A stretch of DNA of 38,167 bases. It comes from Trametopsis cervina (taxonomy: Eukaryota; Basidiomycota; Agaricomycetes; Polyporales; Irpicaceae). The notes under the pieces are model-generated. The model was not told the origin of the DNA and made no database searches. It saw nothing but the letters and a program-made list of their open reading frames with translations. Within the stretch, counting starts at the first letter, position 1. Every line of letters starts with the position of its first letter. Positions 20,175-31,010 of this stretch are shown here, piece after piece. Position numbers and translations under genes: made by a program. The stretch covers positions 543,185-581,351 of the forward strand of contig MU278366.1 of assembly GCA_022385755.1 (NCBI GenBank), written 5' to 3'.

Positions 20175-21679
20175 CTAGCATGTAACCGGATTGCTGCTTT
20201 GCCCCGCAAGCTGGTCAATCTCATCTTCCGTGTGAGTGGTCGGCGACGTCGCTTCCCCTGCCATTGGCGTCCACAGCGGTACCTTCGTACTATTTGCAGA
20301 TTCTTCTGTGCGTGTAGGTACCTCTTTCCCATTAGACTCGGGTAGAGTGTTGTACCTGTAGCGAAGATTAGCATGCAAAGTTTGACTGGTCATTCATCAG
20401 CGTACCGTGCCACATGCGTTCGACCATTCGTGGTCGAGTAGCGTACGCTAACACCTACGTCTGCATCAAACACGTCGCGCAGATCGAGTCTAAACTTGTT
20501 CACGGCATTATTGAGACACGGAATTTTGACCCTTGGTATCTGATTTAGCATCGCGTGCAGGCTATTATTGTGGATTACTTACTCGTCTACCTCTCCGATT
20601 ACTACAATTTCCATCATGTCGGTGGTGGGGGGCTTGTCTTGTGTATGGCCTACGTCCTCTTTACTCGGTTCTTCTAACGCCTGATTGTGTGCGGGTTGAT
20701 GGGCATCGCCCTCGACTTGTTTCTCCACAGATTCTTCTTGCATTATTGCATCCGCGTCGGCATGGTCTTGGTCTTTGGACGTATCGACTCCATCCAGAAG
20801 CTGATCTCCGATATTGTGCACATCCTGAAGAGGTTTATCTGGTGGCGTATCAGGACGTATATGATCTTCTGGTTCGCTGCTGCTCGCAATTGTATGTTCA
20901 GTACCAGGAATGTCATATAGTCGATGTACTCACCTGCCCTCGTGAGGAGCACTGGGATTCGCGTCATCGGCGGTATGTTTCATCAAGCTGCGATGAAATC
21001 ATCGTATTGAGTACTCTTGCAAGATACTCATTTGCACTCACCTGTCGTCAAACGGTACTTCGTAGCTCATTTCGGATTGACGTTCCAATTTGTCGTCATC
21101 GTCCATGTCTACGTGAGATGTTGATCCGTCCTGACTATCGTCGGCATTCGCATCGTCGATTGATACGTCTTCACTGTCCGACGCGCTATCGTAATGTGAG
21201 CTGCTTCCGCTGTCGTCGTCGTCCGATGTCATGTCTTTCTTCTGGCGATTGCCATACCAGGTACGCACACGCTGAGTAGGTTTGTGTTAGTTGTTTCAAT
21301 CGAGCATGATGCCTATAAGTTGGTGTCCAAACTTACATGCGCGAGGTTAGATGGCAGCCGAATTCGGTCCTCTCTGGCACGTTCCCTTACTAGACGCGTC
21401 GTTTTTCTCACCACCTCGCCCTTCCGACCGACTCGCGCTTTGCAGTAAGACGCGTAAGATCTTTCCATAATGTCGAGCAATGCGCCCGACCATATCATCT
21501 TAATGGGCGCGGTGGAGGTAGCAGTGGAACTTCAACGGCGGCGTTCAGACGAAGATTTGCGTTCTGTCGAGGTTCAACGTGAAATAGTAAGCGAACGGTA
21601 TGCATCAGAGTCGATGACATCCATTACCAGTGCGGGCAGGCGATTTCACAGCCGGGTTTGACTTCTTGGGGCTCTTCAT
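20175..21679 (-). CDS. Hypothetical protein with homeodomain-helix-like WYGNRQKK motif and acidic tail, one in-frame TGA
   Basis: Seven minus-strand exons fit canonical GT..AG introns: 21679-21628, 21563-21337, 21271-21042, 20987-20934, 20876-20591, 20539-20406 and 20355-20175. Their total is divisible by three (388 codons). The N-terminus is basic (MKSPKKSNPAVKSP). The segment RVRTWYGNRQKK resembles the recognition helix of homeodomains (WFxNRRxK). An acidic Asp/Ser stretch follows, then a long Asp/Glu/Pro-rich region. A C-terminal block (IPRVKIPCLNNAVNKFRLDL, VGVSVRYSTT) looks folded. TGA at 21532-21534 lies in RRR-stop-SST, where CGA would restore the run. A nuclear or DNA-associated role is a guess from composition. 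Confidence 0.65.
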
Positions 21680-22546
21680 TATGTATGTGCGAGCGGGCGA
21701 GTTCGAAGAGGTGACTAGATGTAGTTGAAGAGCGAGGCGAAGGACGCGGATGGCCTGCGAGCTTTATGTACGTCTACTCAAATCAATGTACATATATATA
21801 TCTATATCTATATGAATATTGATGAACGGCGTGCAGAACGGGTGTCTGGATAGTCTGACGTACTCGTGCAATCAGCCGTGTTTATCGTCGGATTCAGCAT
21901 GCCGTACGCGTTGTCAGACCAATCGCCTCCGTGCTTCGCACTTGTGACTCATCGCGCAGTGGATGTGCAGCGTGTATTGGACACTCGTATACACGTATAA
22001 GTTCGCCGTCTGGGTGGGCTGACCAGTAGACGACCGGACAATAGGTGATAAGGACTACGGTTCGGCAAGTCTTTTGGTGCGCTATCGTAAACTAGTGAAC
22101 ACAACATGCATCCGGCAGTTGCATCTCTTCGACTAGGCCTATGATTCACAGAACACATGGCGTGCGCGGGATTTAGATACCTGAATTGTTGAACGGAGAA
22201 CTCCACAATGTATTCAAACGTACGTACGTTTCGTGTAATCCTCGTCGTCTCACCCTCGCCCGTCCTTCTATTATTTGTCCGCCAGTTATACTTCTGTACT
22301 GTTGAAGTTGTCGTAACGCCTAGACATGCCAGATAGCTCCGTACACGTCTAGGCGTCGTTGGAGTGATCGGGTCGGCCGGTATGTTCGCCATGAGGCGCA
22401 AGGGTGACAGGTACACTTAGACGTGCAAGATGTTTCTGTACACGTATAGACGTCGTGGGACTATCTGGGTCGGCAGGTACGCTCTTTGTTCGACATCAAG
22501 ATGAAAAGTCCACTTAGACGTGCCAGATATCTCCGTGCACGTGTAA
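21680..22546. repeat. Intergenic region with a 97-bp tandem repeat of hairpin units
   Basis: Between the divergently placed genes there is a TATATC microsatellite at about 21793-21815. Further on is a tandem array with the core at 22337 (CTCCGTACACGT), 22434 (TTCTGTACACGT) and 22531 (CTCCGTGCACGT), spaced exactly 97 bases. Each core is the loop-side of an imperfect hairpin (for example CACTTAGACGTG with CACGTGTAAGTG at 22511-22550). The same hairpin type occurs at 19.7-19.8 kb. A 155-residue minus-strand open frame (21949-22416) overlaps this but shows no domain and crosses the repeats, so it is not called. Confidence 0.6.
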
Positions 22547-23208
22547 GTGGAAGGGCGTGGTCAGTACAGTGTAAGTGCGAGCAAGAATCCTAAGTCCAAC
22601 TCCAACCGTCTCGCTGATCTCCGTAAACAAGCGCCTCTGATGACGATGAGCTTCCAGCGCTCATCATGCCAGATCAACATATCATTTACCGGCCGCCCAG
22701 GACTTAACCTTCAACCACGACGACCTGGGAGCTGTCTCACTTCGTCCTTCCTTCCCTGTCTGCATGTCCTTCTCGTCGATGCCGATGAGGTGACCTCCCG
22801 GGAGCTGTCTCGCTGGGTCACTTCGTCTATCGTCTTCTCTTCGTACTGGATGTCTTCAGCCCGGCCGCCCCCGCTGACCTTCCCGCTGTGTCTCAAATAC
22901 CCTTCGCCCTGGAGGCCGGGTACACTTGGTGTCCATGTGGATTGTGACCTCCACGTAAGCATGATATTGTCGTTAACTAACGAGAAAACGAGCGTTAAAG
23001 GTTTCTCGTCTGTTCGCAGGTTAATCAGGCTTACGTCGCAACTTGTGATTGGACTGGAGGGCATGTAGCACATGGTACGTCCTTTGAAATTCAGCTCGTT
23101 TGGTTTCCAATACCTAATACGGGCTATTGGTCGGATTCAGGTATATTGGCATACATGATCGAGGAACAGGCAAGGACGATGTCGACGCCCATATTGTGCA
23201 ATGCCTGA
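22547..23208 (+). CDS. Possible two-exon gene, unrecognised
   Basis: A convincing intron (22955-23019: GTAAGC donor, GTTAACTAAC branch, CGCAG acceptor) joins LGVHVDCDLH in phase 0 to VNQAYVATCDWTGGHVAHG...IQLVWFPIPNTGYWSD, which continues open to TGA at 23206-23208. The downstream exon has the look of a folded protein. The upstream exon, open from 22547, is Ser/Pro/Leu-rich and may not all be coding; true upstream exons may be in another frame. There are no catalytic motifs and I recognise no family. It is read in the same direction as the dioxygenase gene 379 bases downstream and might be part of it. Confidence 0.3.
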
Positions 23209-23586
23209 GCATATTCTATTCGGTCCTTCGTTCGCTTCGAGTTCCTCTTTTACACTCGCGGACGTGTAGTCACGGCTAGTTTTCGACTTTGCTGTGAACT
23301 CGTTATACGGACATGCTACGCGTACACCCTGGCGGAAGTAAAACCGGGACGTCTCAGGTAGTAGCAGGCAATGATCCGGCCGTCTGTTTTGGTACCTTGT
23401 CGGCCCAACGTTTGTTCAAGTGAACGAGATAGGATCGCCTCCCTTCCGTGGTAATCCGATGTGAATGACCCTCCCCCGACTGAGTCTACCATTGTCGCGG
23501 CTGTGCAAGTGAGTTTGTTGTGGAACGTATGCTGGTGCTGGACTTAGTCCGTTCTGTAGCTCGAACAATCGATTTATCGTTCGGAT

Positions 23587-26500
23587 ATGGCGGTTTCCTG
23601 TCGTTCTGATTCTGCATTTGGTTCCGTCGCATCCGCGCCCTCGACCTCGGCTACACAGTGGTCCCTTGGATCACATGTTGCTTATCGACCTCGTCCCTAC
23701 CCGCCTTTGGATAAGTATGGACGCGGCCGACTTCCCAGGTATCTTTGTTACTGTCTCTCTCTCCCGTGCAAGATGCAGTCCCCTCTTGTAACCGATTTCG
23801 ATTTTCCGTTTCCTATTCGCCGGGAGGTCCTCAGAAATCTCGAGCCATACCACATTCCCCATCGCGAATCCGCACTTCCTCAGCTTTATTTATATGTTGG
23901 CGAACACCCTCAACATCCTGGTATGTACGCTTTCGACAACAATCACCATTTCGAGGATTATGGACCGAATGTCCCCAACGTACGTTGTTCACCGCGTGGC
24001 ACGGTTTTATCTTCTGACGGACGTCACTGCATCCTCCAGCCTAATCTACGACACGAATATCCACTGGCTGCTGGCGGTCATACGCCGCGTGCATTCATCT
24101 ATCTCGTAGACACTACTCTAGAAGGACGGCGCCGGTTTTTTGAAGCTTCACTAAAGATGAAGGTACCGTTGGGTCCTATTGGTGAGCCTAATAGTAACCC
24201 TGGTGCGTACCACTTGATTGTGCGGCGGTACCCTATTGACGTTCAATGTTCTAGGATTACGCGGTCTATTCGGCTTGGGGCCTGGGGATGCCATCTTTGC
24301 GAGGGATATGCAGGGCGACGGTGTTGCTGAACATGACGTTATTCAAGCATTCCTTGGCAAGCGGTACGTGAGGTTCATCGTGCTACGATGATCTCGCCCT
24401 GACATGTGACCTCCAGCTGGATTGATGCGATAGCGTCCCGCAAGCTTGCTAGAGTCCAGGCCGCCAGTCGTGTTATACTCGGCGACCGAGAGATAAGGAC
24501 TCCTTCTTCCGTATGGTTCGAACAGAGCGACCGTGCAAAACCAATCGAACATGGCCAGCGATGTTACGGGCTGTCGCACATGGTTGAGCAACCTCGACGG
24601 GCATCTGGGCCACCGACTGCGTTGAAAGTCCTTCGTGGTGAATTGGATGAGACCCAGCTGGCAGTGCGAGAGTTCTTAGAGGTACGATATAACACGATCG
24701 TTATCAGTCGTATAATTTATTGTCATTCGTTAGTCTGTTACAGACTTCGCGATGATGGGGTGGTCTCGCCAGGGTCCTCCTGACGTGCAAAGATGTCTTC
24801 GGCAATACTTCGACATGATGAATGCTCCTTGTATAGGATGTAGTACTAACACGATGTGGCACACCTGTCAGTTAAATGTTGCCCGACCGCAACACTACGG
24901 GGCCGGTACGTGTGTTCATACAGCATGCTGACTGATTGCTTACTGACCATACCTTGTTCTAGAACGCTCTCTTGCGGTGCAGATAGGTCAATTCGGTGGT
25001 CCGCATATTGACTTCCGAGATAGTCATATGTCGTTGACGTGTATGGTCGTGTTGTCTGACTTACCCGAGGGCGACGGGTGCGAGCCGGGTCGTTTTCACC
25101 TTCTCGGCCTCGGTGTGTACATCGTGTTGGAACCATTGTACGTATACATATCTACCAGTATCAGCAAACTTGAGTCTGACGATGCCGTTGTGTAGTACTC
25201 AAGCATTCTTCTCTGGCCTCCTTCGCCATGGCGGTACATCTCCCCTGTTCCCAGACAACGTCGAAATTCCTCCCTGGGCATGTCGTGCTGTCTCGGTCCT
25301 TTATCCACCGGCAAAGCAGGTCGTTGGGGACGTAAAGCACGCATTTACGGCATTACCTGGCGGTACAGACATGATGTATCTAACGCCAGAGATGACGGGC
25401 GGGCCTTCGGTGGATCCCTCGGCTAGTAATCGGTCCAGCTCCGCCATGGATGGTGTGGTGGTCATGTCTGACCAGTCGCTCATGGATTTTCATTCCCGAG
25501 GCCTGTTGCAATTCGCACACTATGTCATGCGTCAACTCCCGCCCGAGATCGGCATTCACATCAATCCCGCCATCTTCTTGTCTGCCTTCTCGTCGATGGT
25601 GAACGGCCAGCGGTCCACTGTACGCCCGTGGGCTCACGCACCAAACAGTAGTGTCCTATCTCCGTACGACGAGCGTCATCGGCAGGTGCAGGTCGCTGCG
25701 TTGCACGGCTTACATGATCGCATGGCGATGTGTATCCCATCTGCCAATGAATATCCCAGGTATGACGCAGTAGACATTCGGAACACGCGTGCTATCATGC
25801 GCACATCTCGTTAGTGCGATCATACTTCAATATTGGCGTCGTTTAACTCGATCTTCAGTGGCTCCCGTTAAAGCGACAGTGAGAGGTCGTAAGCGTAAAC
25901 GTAGTAAGCTGTGTACTTAGTTATGTATACGGGTTCTGAGCATTTTTTTTTTGTTTTGTTTCAGGCGGTAATAATGACGACCAGCCTGATGACGATGTTT
26001 ACGATAACGAAGTCGAGGTCGTTGACGATGAAGACCCGGATGTCCGCCGTGATGACGATGGTGTCAACCATGAACACGCTGCTGCCGACGACGAAGACGA
26101 CGATGTCAACGACCAAGCTATGCCTGATAAAATCGGCGACATGGATGTCGACTCAAACGCAGGTGGTACACCTGGTCCATCGGATATCAATGTACACTCT
26201 TTGCTTCCTGTACGACGTATCGCAACCACTTTGGTCGGAAGTGGTGCCCAATCTGGTATAAATCGAGGTAAGTGGTCCAATTGCACTGGTTTCACAGACC
26301 CGTGATCGTATCTGTGGTAGAAACCGTGAGTTCTGTGTCGACGGACGACTCGGGATATGTTGTCCCGACAGATGCAATGAAATGTAAGATCGCTCGCTGG
26401 TGTTCGTTCGCGTATTCACTAATACCTTGGTTAACAGATACTCGCTTTCTGTCGGGAATACACCCCGGTCGACTGTCATACTTGATTGATCAGGTCTGTC

Positions 26501-28555
26501 GAGCAAGGGACGACGCAGCTAATACTAAGTGTGCTCTGGCTACTCAAAGTATTCAGATCCTCGATACCTGGAAACTAAGTCTCCGGTTTGACTCTGCCCA
26601 TTTCGTATCCATGTCGGGTTGTATGACTGCGCTGTATGACCTCAAGCGTACATGTGCTACAAACAATGCCTTGGGAATGCATCACCGTCAACGGGTCATG
26701 CAGTATGAGTGCCGTATCATCGAACAGTTTTCTGCGTTCGAGGCCCACCTCTGTTCGACGGCTGCGGGGATATTCACTCCGATGGACCCCACAGACCATT
26801 GGATGATCAAGCTTGCTAAATTCGTCCATGGTGCTGTCGTCGCCCGTGTTCCTGTCGTCATTTCATCAGCAGACTACCTCCCTTATCCGAATTTCCCCAC
26901 TACGGTATATACCGAACCGCGCAAATCAGCAAAGCGTCGAATTGGACGTAGAGCAGGCCCGCTAGGCGATGGCGCTTTGCGAAGTGTAGCTGCTGCACTT
27001 GTTGGCAAAGTCTTGCGATGCTGGTTCGACCTATCGACTGGCCGTGTCAGTGTCATCCGTTCCCATCTTGTCGACCAGCTCACCAAAACGTTGGGTCCGG
27101 GTATCTTGTTTACGGACGTCATGTGGGAGTGCTATCAATTGCTCCCCCGCTGGTTGTTTTCGGCCGACTGTCCTCGTCTAGTGCGCACTGAAGATTTGGA
27201 CGACTTTGAATGTGAACATCTAGACGGTTTCCTCTCTGCGGTCAGCAACTGGTCACTACTAAAGGAAGCCTACCCGCTTCTGGAACAATTGGTTGCCGAA
27301 CATAAGGCCTTCATGTTGGCGACATTTTGCGATGCAGATGACCTTAGGGAACATGAAGATACACGCTCTGTGTCCAGGCGTTTGGATACTGGTGGTCAGT
27401 GCTCTGCTATCAGGTTCATATGAATTATTTACTTATCTGTGAAGCAGTACTTAATCGGTCGCATCACACTGCTGCTCAAGCCACGGCACCACATAGGGCG
27501 GCGAACCGTGAGTATATGGACTGATTATGCCATGTGGTATTGTGACAATTGAAGCTGTCTGTCTGTCTACAGTGCCCCCGTTGGCTGGTCGTTTCTCCGG
27601 GATCCGCACGTCTGCGAGCTTGAGTGTGCCTGATGAGGTTTCTCGCTATATGGGGGACTCTCAGCATGCCAACGTTCGGTCCAGAACAGTCCCTCGTACC
27701 ACCCCGGCTGTTTTGGAACTGCTGAAGGACGCGCGTCTCGTCGCGACAGCCATCGAAGGTTCTAGTCCATTGCCTGCATTCAATGAGGCCCAGATGGCTA
27801 TGTGGATGGATGCCGATTTCCTGCTGCCCCTACGAGAGTCCGCCCCATCACGTTATCTGATATCAACGACATTCGATCCTACCTTTGCTAGGACACGGAA
27901 CGGCCTGTTCTCCATATTGTTGTTTCGATGCATATCTTGGAACTCCGACGCGTTCCGCCAATGTCCGGCTGAGATACGGCGAGTCCAATTCACTTCATGC
28001 GCCGAGTGGGTGGAATATCGTCATGTGCTTCTCTCCCACTTTGGCCCGCAACATACAGACTTCTATTGCAACTCTCGGGCGTTCGGTCAACCAGTTCAGC
28101 AGCGAGTTGCGCAAATACACGAAATGCTATGGAACACGTCTCATACGTGTGACTGGCCTGAGCCGAGCCAATTCCCAGTTTCCTTCAAGAAGATGACTGA
28201 ATTGTTGCGCGCTGCAAAGGACAAACACGGTATTCCTGGCTTGGGAGCCTTGGGCCTGTATCTGCTTGCCGGTGACCTGCACATGCATGGAGTCTGTGAC
28301 GCGCCCTCTGTTGAAGAGGTGGGGCATCGAATTGTGACTATTAATGCGGGTGGGATGGCCGGATTGAAGCTATTGGATTACTGCAGTGGGACTCATGGCA
28401 GACTAGATGCTGTGGACGCGTTCCGACGATTTTACTCTGATGTTTTAGAAGATCTGACAGAGTCCCAACGTGTCAGTTATGGATGGGGCACCATTGTTGC
28501 AGAACATTTGTTATGCAAGATCGTGCGGATGTGGGATTTGGGGTATTATCATTAA
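23587..28555 (+). CDS. TET/JBP-like 2-oxoglutarate/Fe(II) dioxygenase with long C-terminal extension
   Basis: Thirteen exons with canonical introns: 23587-23979, 24040-24181, 24255-24363, 24417-24681, 24734-24905, 24963-25137, 25196-25809, 25859-25903, 25965-26267, 26321-26383, 26438-27394, 27448-27507 and 27573-28555. They sum to exactly 1427 codons with no internal stop. The double-stranded beta-helix core shows FGGPHIDFRDS (His375, Asp377), then SDLPEGDGCEPGRFHLLGLG, then GLLRHGGT (His430), and WACRAVSVLYPP followed by LTPEMT. This layout is the fungal TET/JBP type, which oxidises 5-methylcytosine and in basidiomycetes often lies in KDZ transposons. A basic patch RGRKRKR (about 634-640) and a strongly acidic stretch follow. 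Beyond these are about 680 residues with no motif I know. Alternatively translation stops at 26303-26305 by reading through intron 26268-26320, making two genes. Confidence 0.75.
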
Positions 28556-28590
28556 GTACATGGTTATGATTACGGTGTCCGCCTGCTATC

Positions 28591-29030
28591 CTACGTATCA
28601 TATCGCCTGTTCTCGTTCCCTCGCGACGAGGTTCTACTTTGCGTTTGTTGTATAGGTCTCAGTTGACCTACTTGCTTCTCGTTCATCTTTGTGTCATCCA
28701 CTATGTCGGTATCTGTTAACCACAACATCTTCAGTGCACTCTCACCGGACCTCGTGGCGTCGCTCTGTGAACGGCGTCCTACGATGCGCTTGATATTTTT
28801 CAGTGGTGATGTCGGAGTGGGTTTGATACTGCAGAAGACATTGTCGGACAGGTACTCCATGGCGTAACATGGTGTTACATGACATAATAATTGGTACGTC
28901 TGCGTGTATGGGCAATGATGGACTGAATATCATGACAGAGTATGCATATAGAACGCAGACAAGTTGAACAGATAAAAGTTGCCGGTGTATATTCTCCACA
29001 ACTCGAACTCGCATATGCATGGTATATATG
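28591..29030 (-). pseudogene. Decayed duplicate of the 3' end of the neighbouring minus-strand gene
   Basis: The segment coded at about 28850-28650 (minus) reads TPTSPLKNIKRIVGRRS...ALKMLWLTDTD. It is clearly paralogous to PPVSPLKKIKRRVGYTT...ALKRLRLTDS in the last exon of the gene at 29044-30322. Just upstream (about 28985-28930) the DNA resembles the preceding exon (ACTTGTCTGCGTTCTATATGCAT versus AAACTTCGTTCTATATGTAT), but that frame is no longer open. The order matches a tandem duplication of the last two exons, followed by decay. It lies between the 3' ends of two convergent genes. Confidence 0.65.
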
Positions 29031-29043
29031 GTTGGTATCCGAC

Positions 29044-30322
29044 CTAGACATCTGACATTTCATCTACATCAGAAGTACTGTCTGTTAACCGCAACCTCTT
29101 CAACGCTCCGACAGTTTGATTGGCAGAGTCGGCGAACGTCGTGTACCCAACCCTTCGTTTTATCTTCTTGAGTGGAGATACAGGTGGGTTCTTGATTTTA
29201 TCGAATAGACTGGTATTGATATCCTGTATGAAGTGGACGTGTCAGCTGGTACGTGTGAATCTATTGGCTCTGCTTACGTCTTGTACTTGTCTACTGATGA
29301 TACATATAGAACGAAGTTTGCTCAACATGATGTGCCGGCCCTTGGAAATTGGTACGGTTCCAAATGCCACTTGAAGCTCTACCAATTGCCCTGGTCGGAT
29401 ACTAACGGGATTGCATGGTGTGTATGAATGACTTCTGTGTATGAATCAGTATGTTTGACCCAATCCATAGGTGACCAAATGCTTACTTAGGATTGGTGGA
29501 GCAGGACTTCTCAAAATACAACACCTCGTTTTCCTCCGTATGTGTAAGTCCTTGGATGCGACCATGGAGTATACCCTTCGGATCCACCTCTCTAGTGAAT
29601 GGGATACTGTCGAGTTTGTCTACTCTGTCCCCTGACATAAAATACCGGTTACTGAACTCCAGGCAGATTGAATCATCGTCCTTGGCAGGGGTCCATGCTT
29701 GTAAGCTGCCGTCAGGTAGTGTGCTGGACAGATAGGAATGTATTTCTATGATCGCCCGTCCGGCTGCATTGAATGCCTCGCAATTCAGACCCGTGAGCAC
29801 AACTGATTGTTTAGCTGCCAGGGTGTTCTTGGGTAGCCTATGCAGTACCGGTATGAGTTTGTTTAATGTGTGTATGCATTCAGATAACTCACTGTTCAGA
29901 ACGGTGTATAGGAGGGAGGTTACATCGGAATATATATCCCTGTATGTTCACAACAACTTCCTCTCGTTCACTTCCCTCGCTTGGGTCGAATGGGTGCACT
30001 ACTGTCTGATGGCCGTCAATACTGTCGATGTGGACCATGGTGCTGATGCGTAGGCGGTCAGGCTGAGGGGAGTGTCAGTCGTACAACTTATACGTGACAA
30101 TGACAATTGACCTGTGCAAATAGGTTCAGCTGCATATTACGCTGATCTGGTAGGATATTTTCCACGTTCATGACCTGTTCGAGCAATTTCCCTGTCGATT
30201 CCCATTGTGTTCAGGTTTGTTTCTGAGTTATCAAATTGAATAAACTTACGATATTTTCCATTATCGTGATGCAGCAATCGGAGAGCCATTGGGACTTCAC
30301 AGAATTCACAGGGACACACGGT
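29044..30322 (-). CDS. Hypothetical protein of an Agaricomycete-expanded family (3' part well defined)
   Basis: Minus-strand exons, 5' to 3': up to 30250, 30191-30112, 30062-29893, 29838-29487, 29401-29278 and 29223-29044. Phases agree throughout and the stop is TAG at 29044. Diagnostic blocks are HHDNGKYRKLLEQVMNVENI, then LTGLNCEAFNAAGRAIIEIHSYL, SLQAWTPAKDDDSICLEFSNRY, FMSGDRVDKLDSIPFTREVDP, IRPGQLVELQVAFGTVPISK and a basic C-terminal tail SPLKKIKRRVG. I recall similar proteins only as hypothetical multi-copy families in mushroom genomes. No enzyme motif is visible. The 5' end is uncertain: a further exon-like stretch with a probable one-base shift lies at about 30640-30500 (CAIDGIILPMDVPDDDLQ, then ITDKTSGHPVSVKIEHHE in another frame), so the gene may extend upstream and be damaged there. 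Confidence 0.6.
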
Positions 30323-31010
30323 GTAGCTAGAGGGGGATAGGAGCAGGTAGGGGATGAACGGGTAGGGGAGCTAGTATGCCTGTGATGTGAGACCTGTTCT
30401 ATGTCCCAAGTACCCCAAGTTTGAAGAGTGAATGCGTCCCTGGTATATTACGTCAACGTGCTGTATTATCTCCGTGTCTGACCTGCTGATACATACTCAT
30501 GGTGTTCTATCTTGACGCTAACTGGGTGTCCTGATGTCTTATCTGTGATGCGGACCGCATTTCCGCAACAAATGTTGCGACTTGCAAGTCATCATCGGGT
30601 ACATCCATTGGCAATATGATGCCATCAATGGCACAGGATCTGGTCAGGCCTGTATACTTTGTGTCACTTCACTTGTGTTTGCTCTACTGCAGAAGAGAGG
30701 ACCTCACGTTATACAATAACCCACTTTGAGTGTATACCAAGTCTGGTGCACGAGTAGATCTCATATACCGTTCGGTATGTTATCGATGATTTATTACTCA
30801 ATAATCCGTCCATATTCCCACATGTTGGGTAACATGACTGCCTCGTGTATCAGTTACCGTGCGGTGTTCCGTCTTGCCAAGGTGTTAGATATACATGATG
30901 CAGGTACCGGTAGATAAGACAGAGACATAAAAGCCGCGACTTGTATCCTTGTCTCCCATCGAACAGCTCACTTGTTCGTCTGTCCCTGTCCTCTACACTT
31001 GCCTTCAAAT
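30323..31010. other. Intergenic region, possible upstream exon remnant on the minus strand
   Basis: It separates two divergent genes. The only coding-like sequence is the minus-strand stretch at about 30640-30500 described with the neighbouring gene. The rest shows no domain, repeat or RNA gene. Promoters of both divergent genes should lie here. A CT-rich stretch directly upstream of 31011 (about 30945-31000) is typical of fungal promoters, but no exact element can be named. Confidence 0.4.

Noticed and set aside
21949..22416. 155-residue minus-strand open frame
   Set aside because: It is Arg/Thr-rich without a recognisable fold and overlaps the 97-bp hairpin repeats; no splice context supports it.
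23739..23772. A GTATCT...GCAAG intron near the start of the dioxygenase gene
   Set aside because: At 34 nt it is too short compared with all other introns, and the frame is open without splicing.
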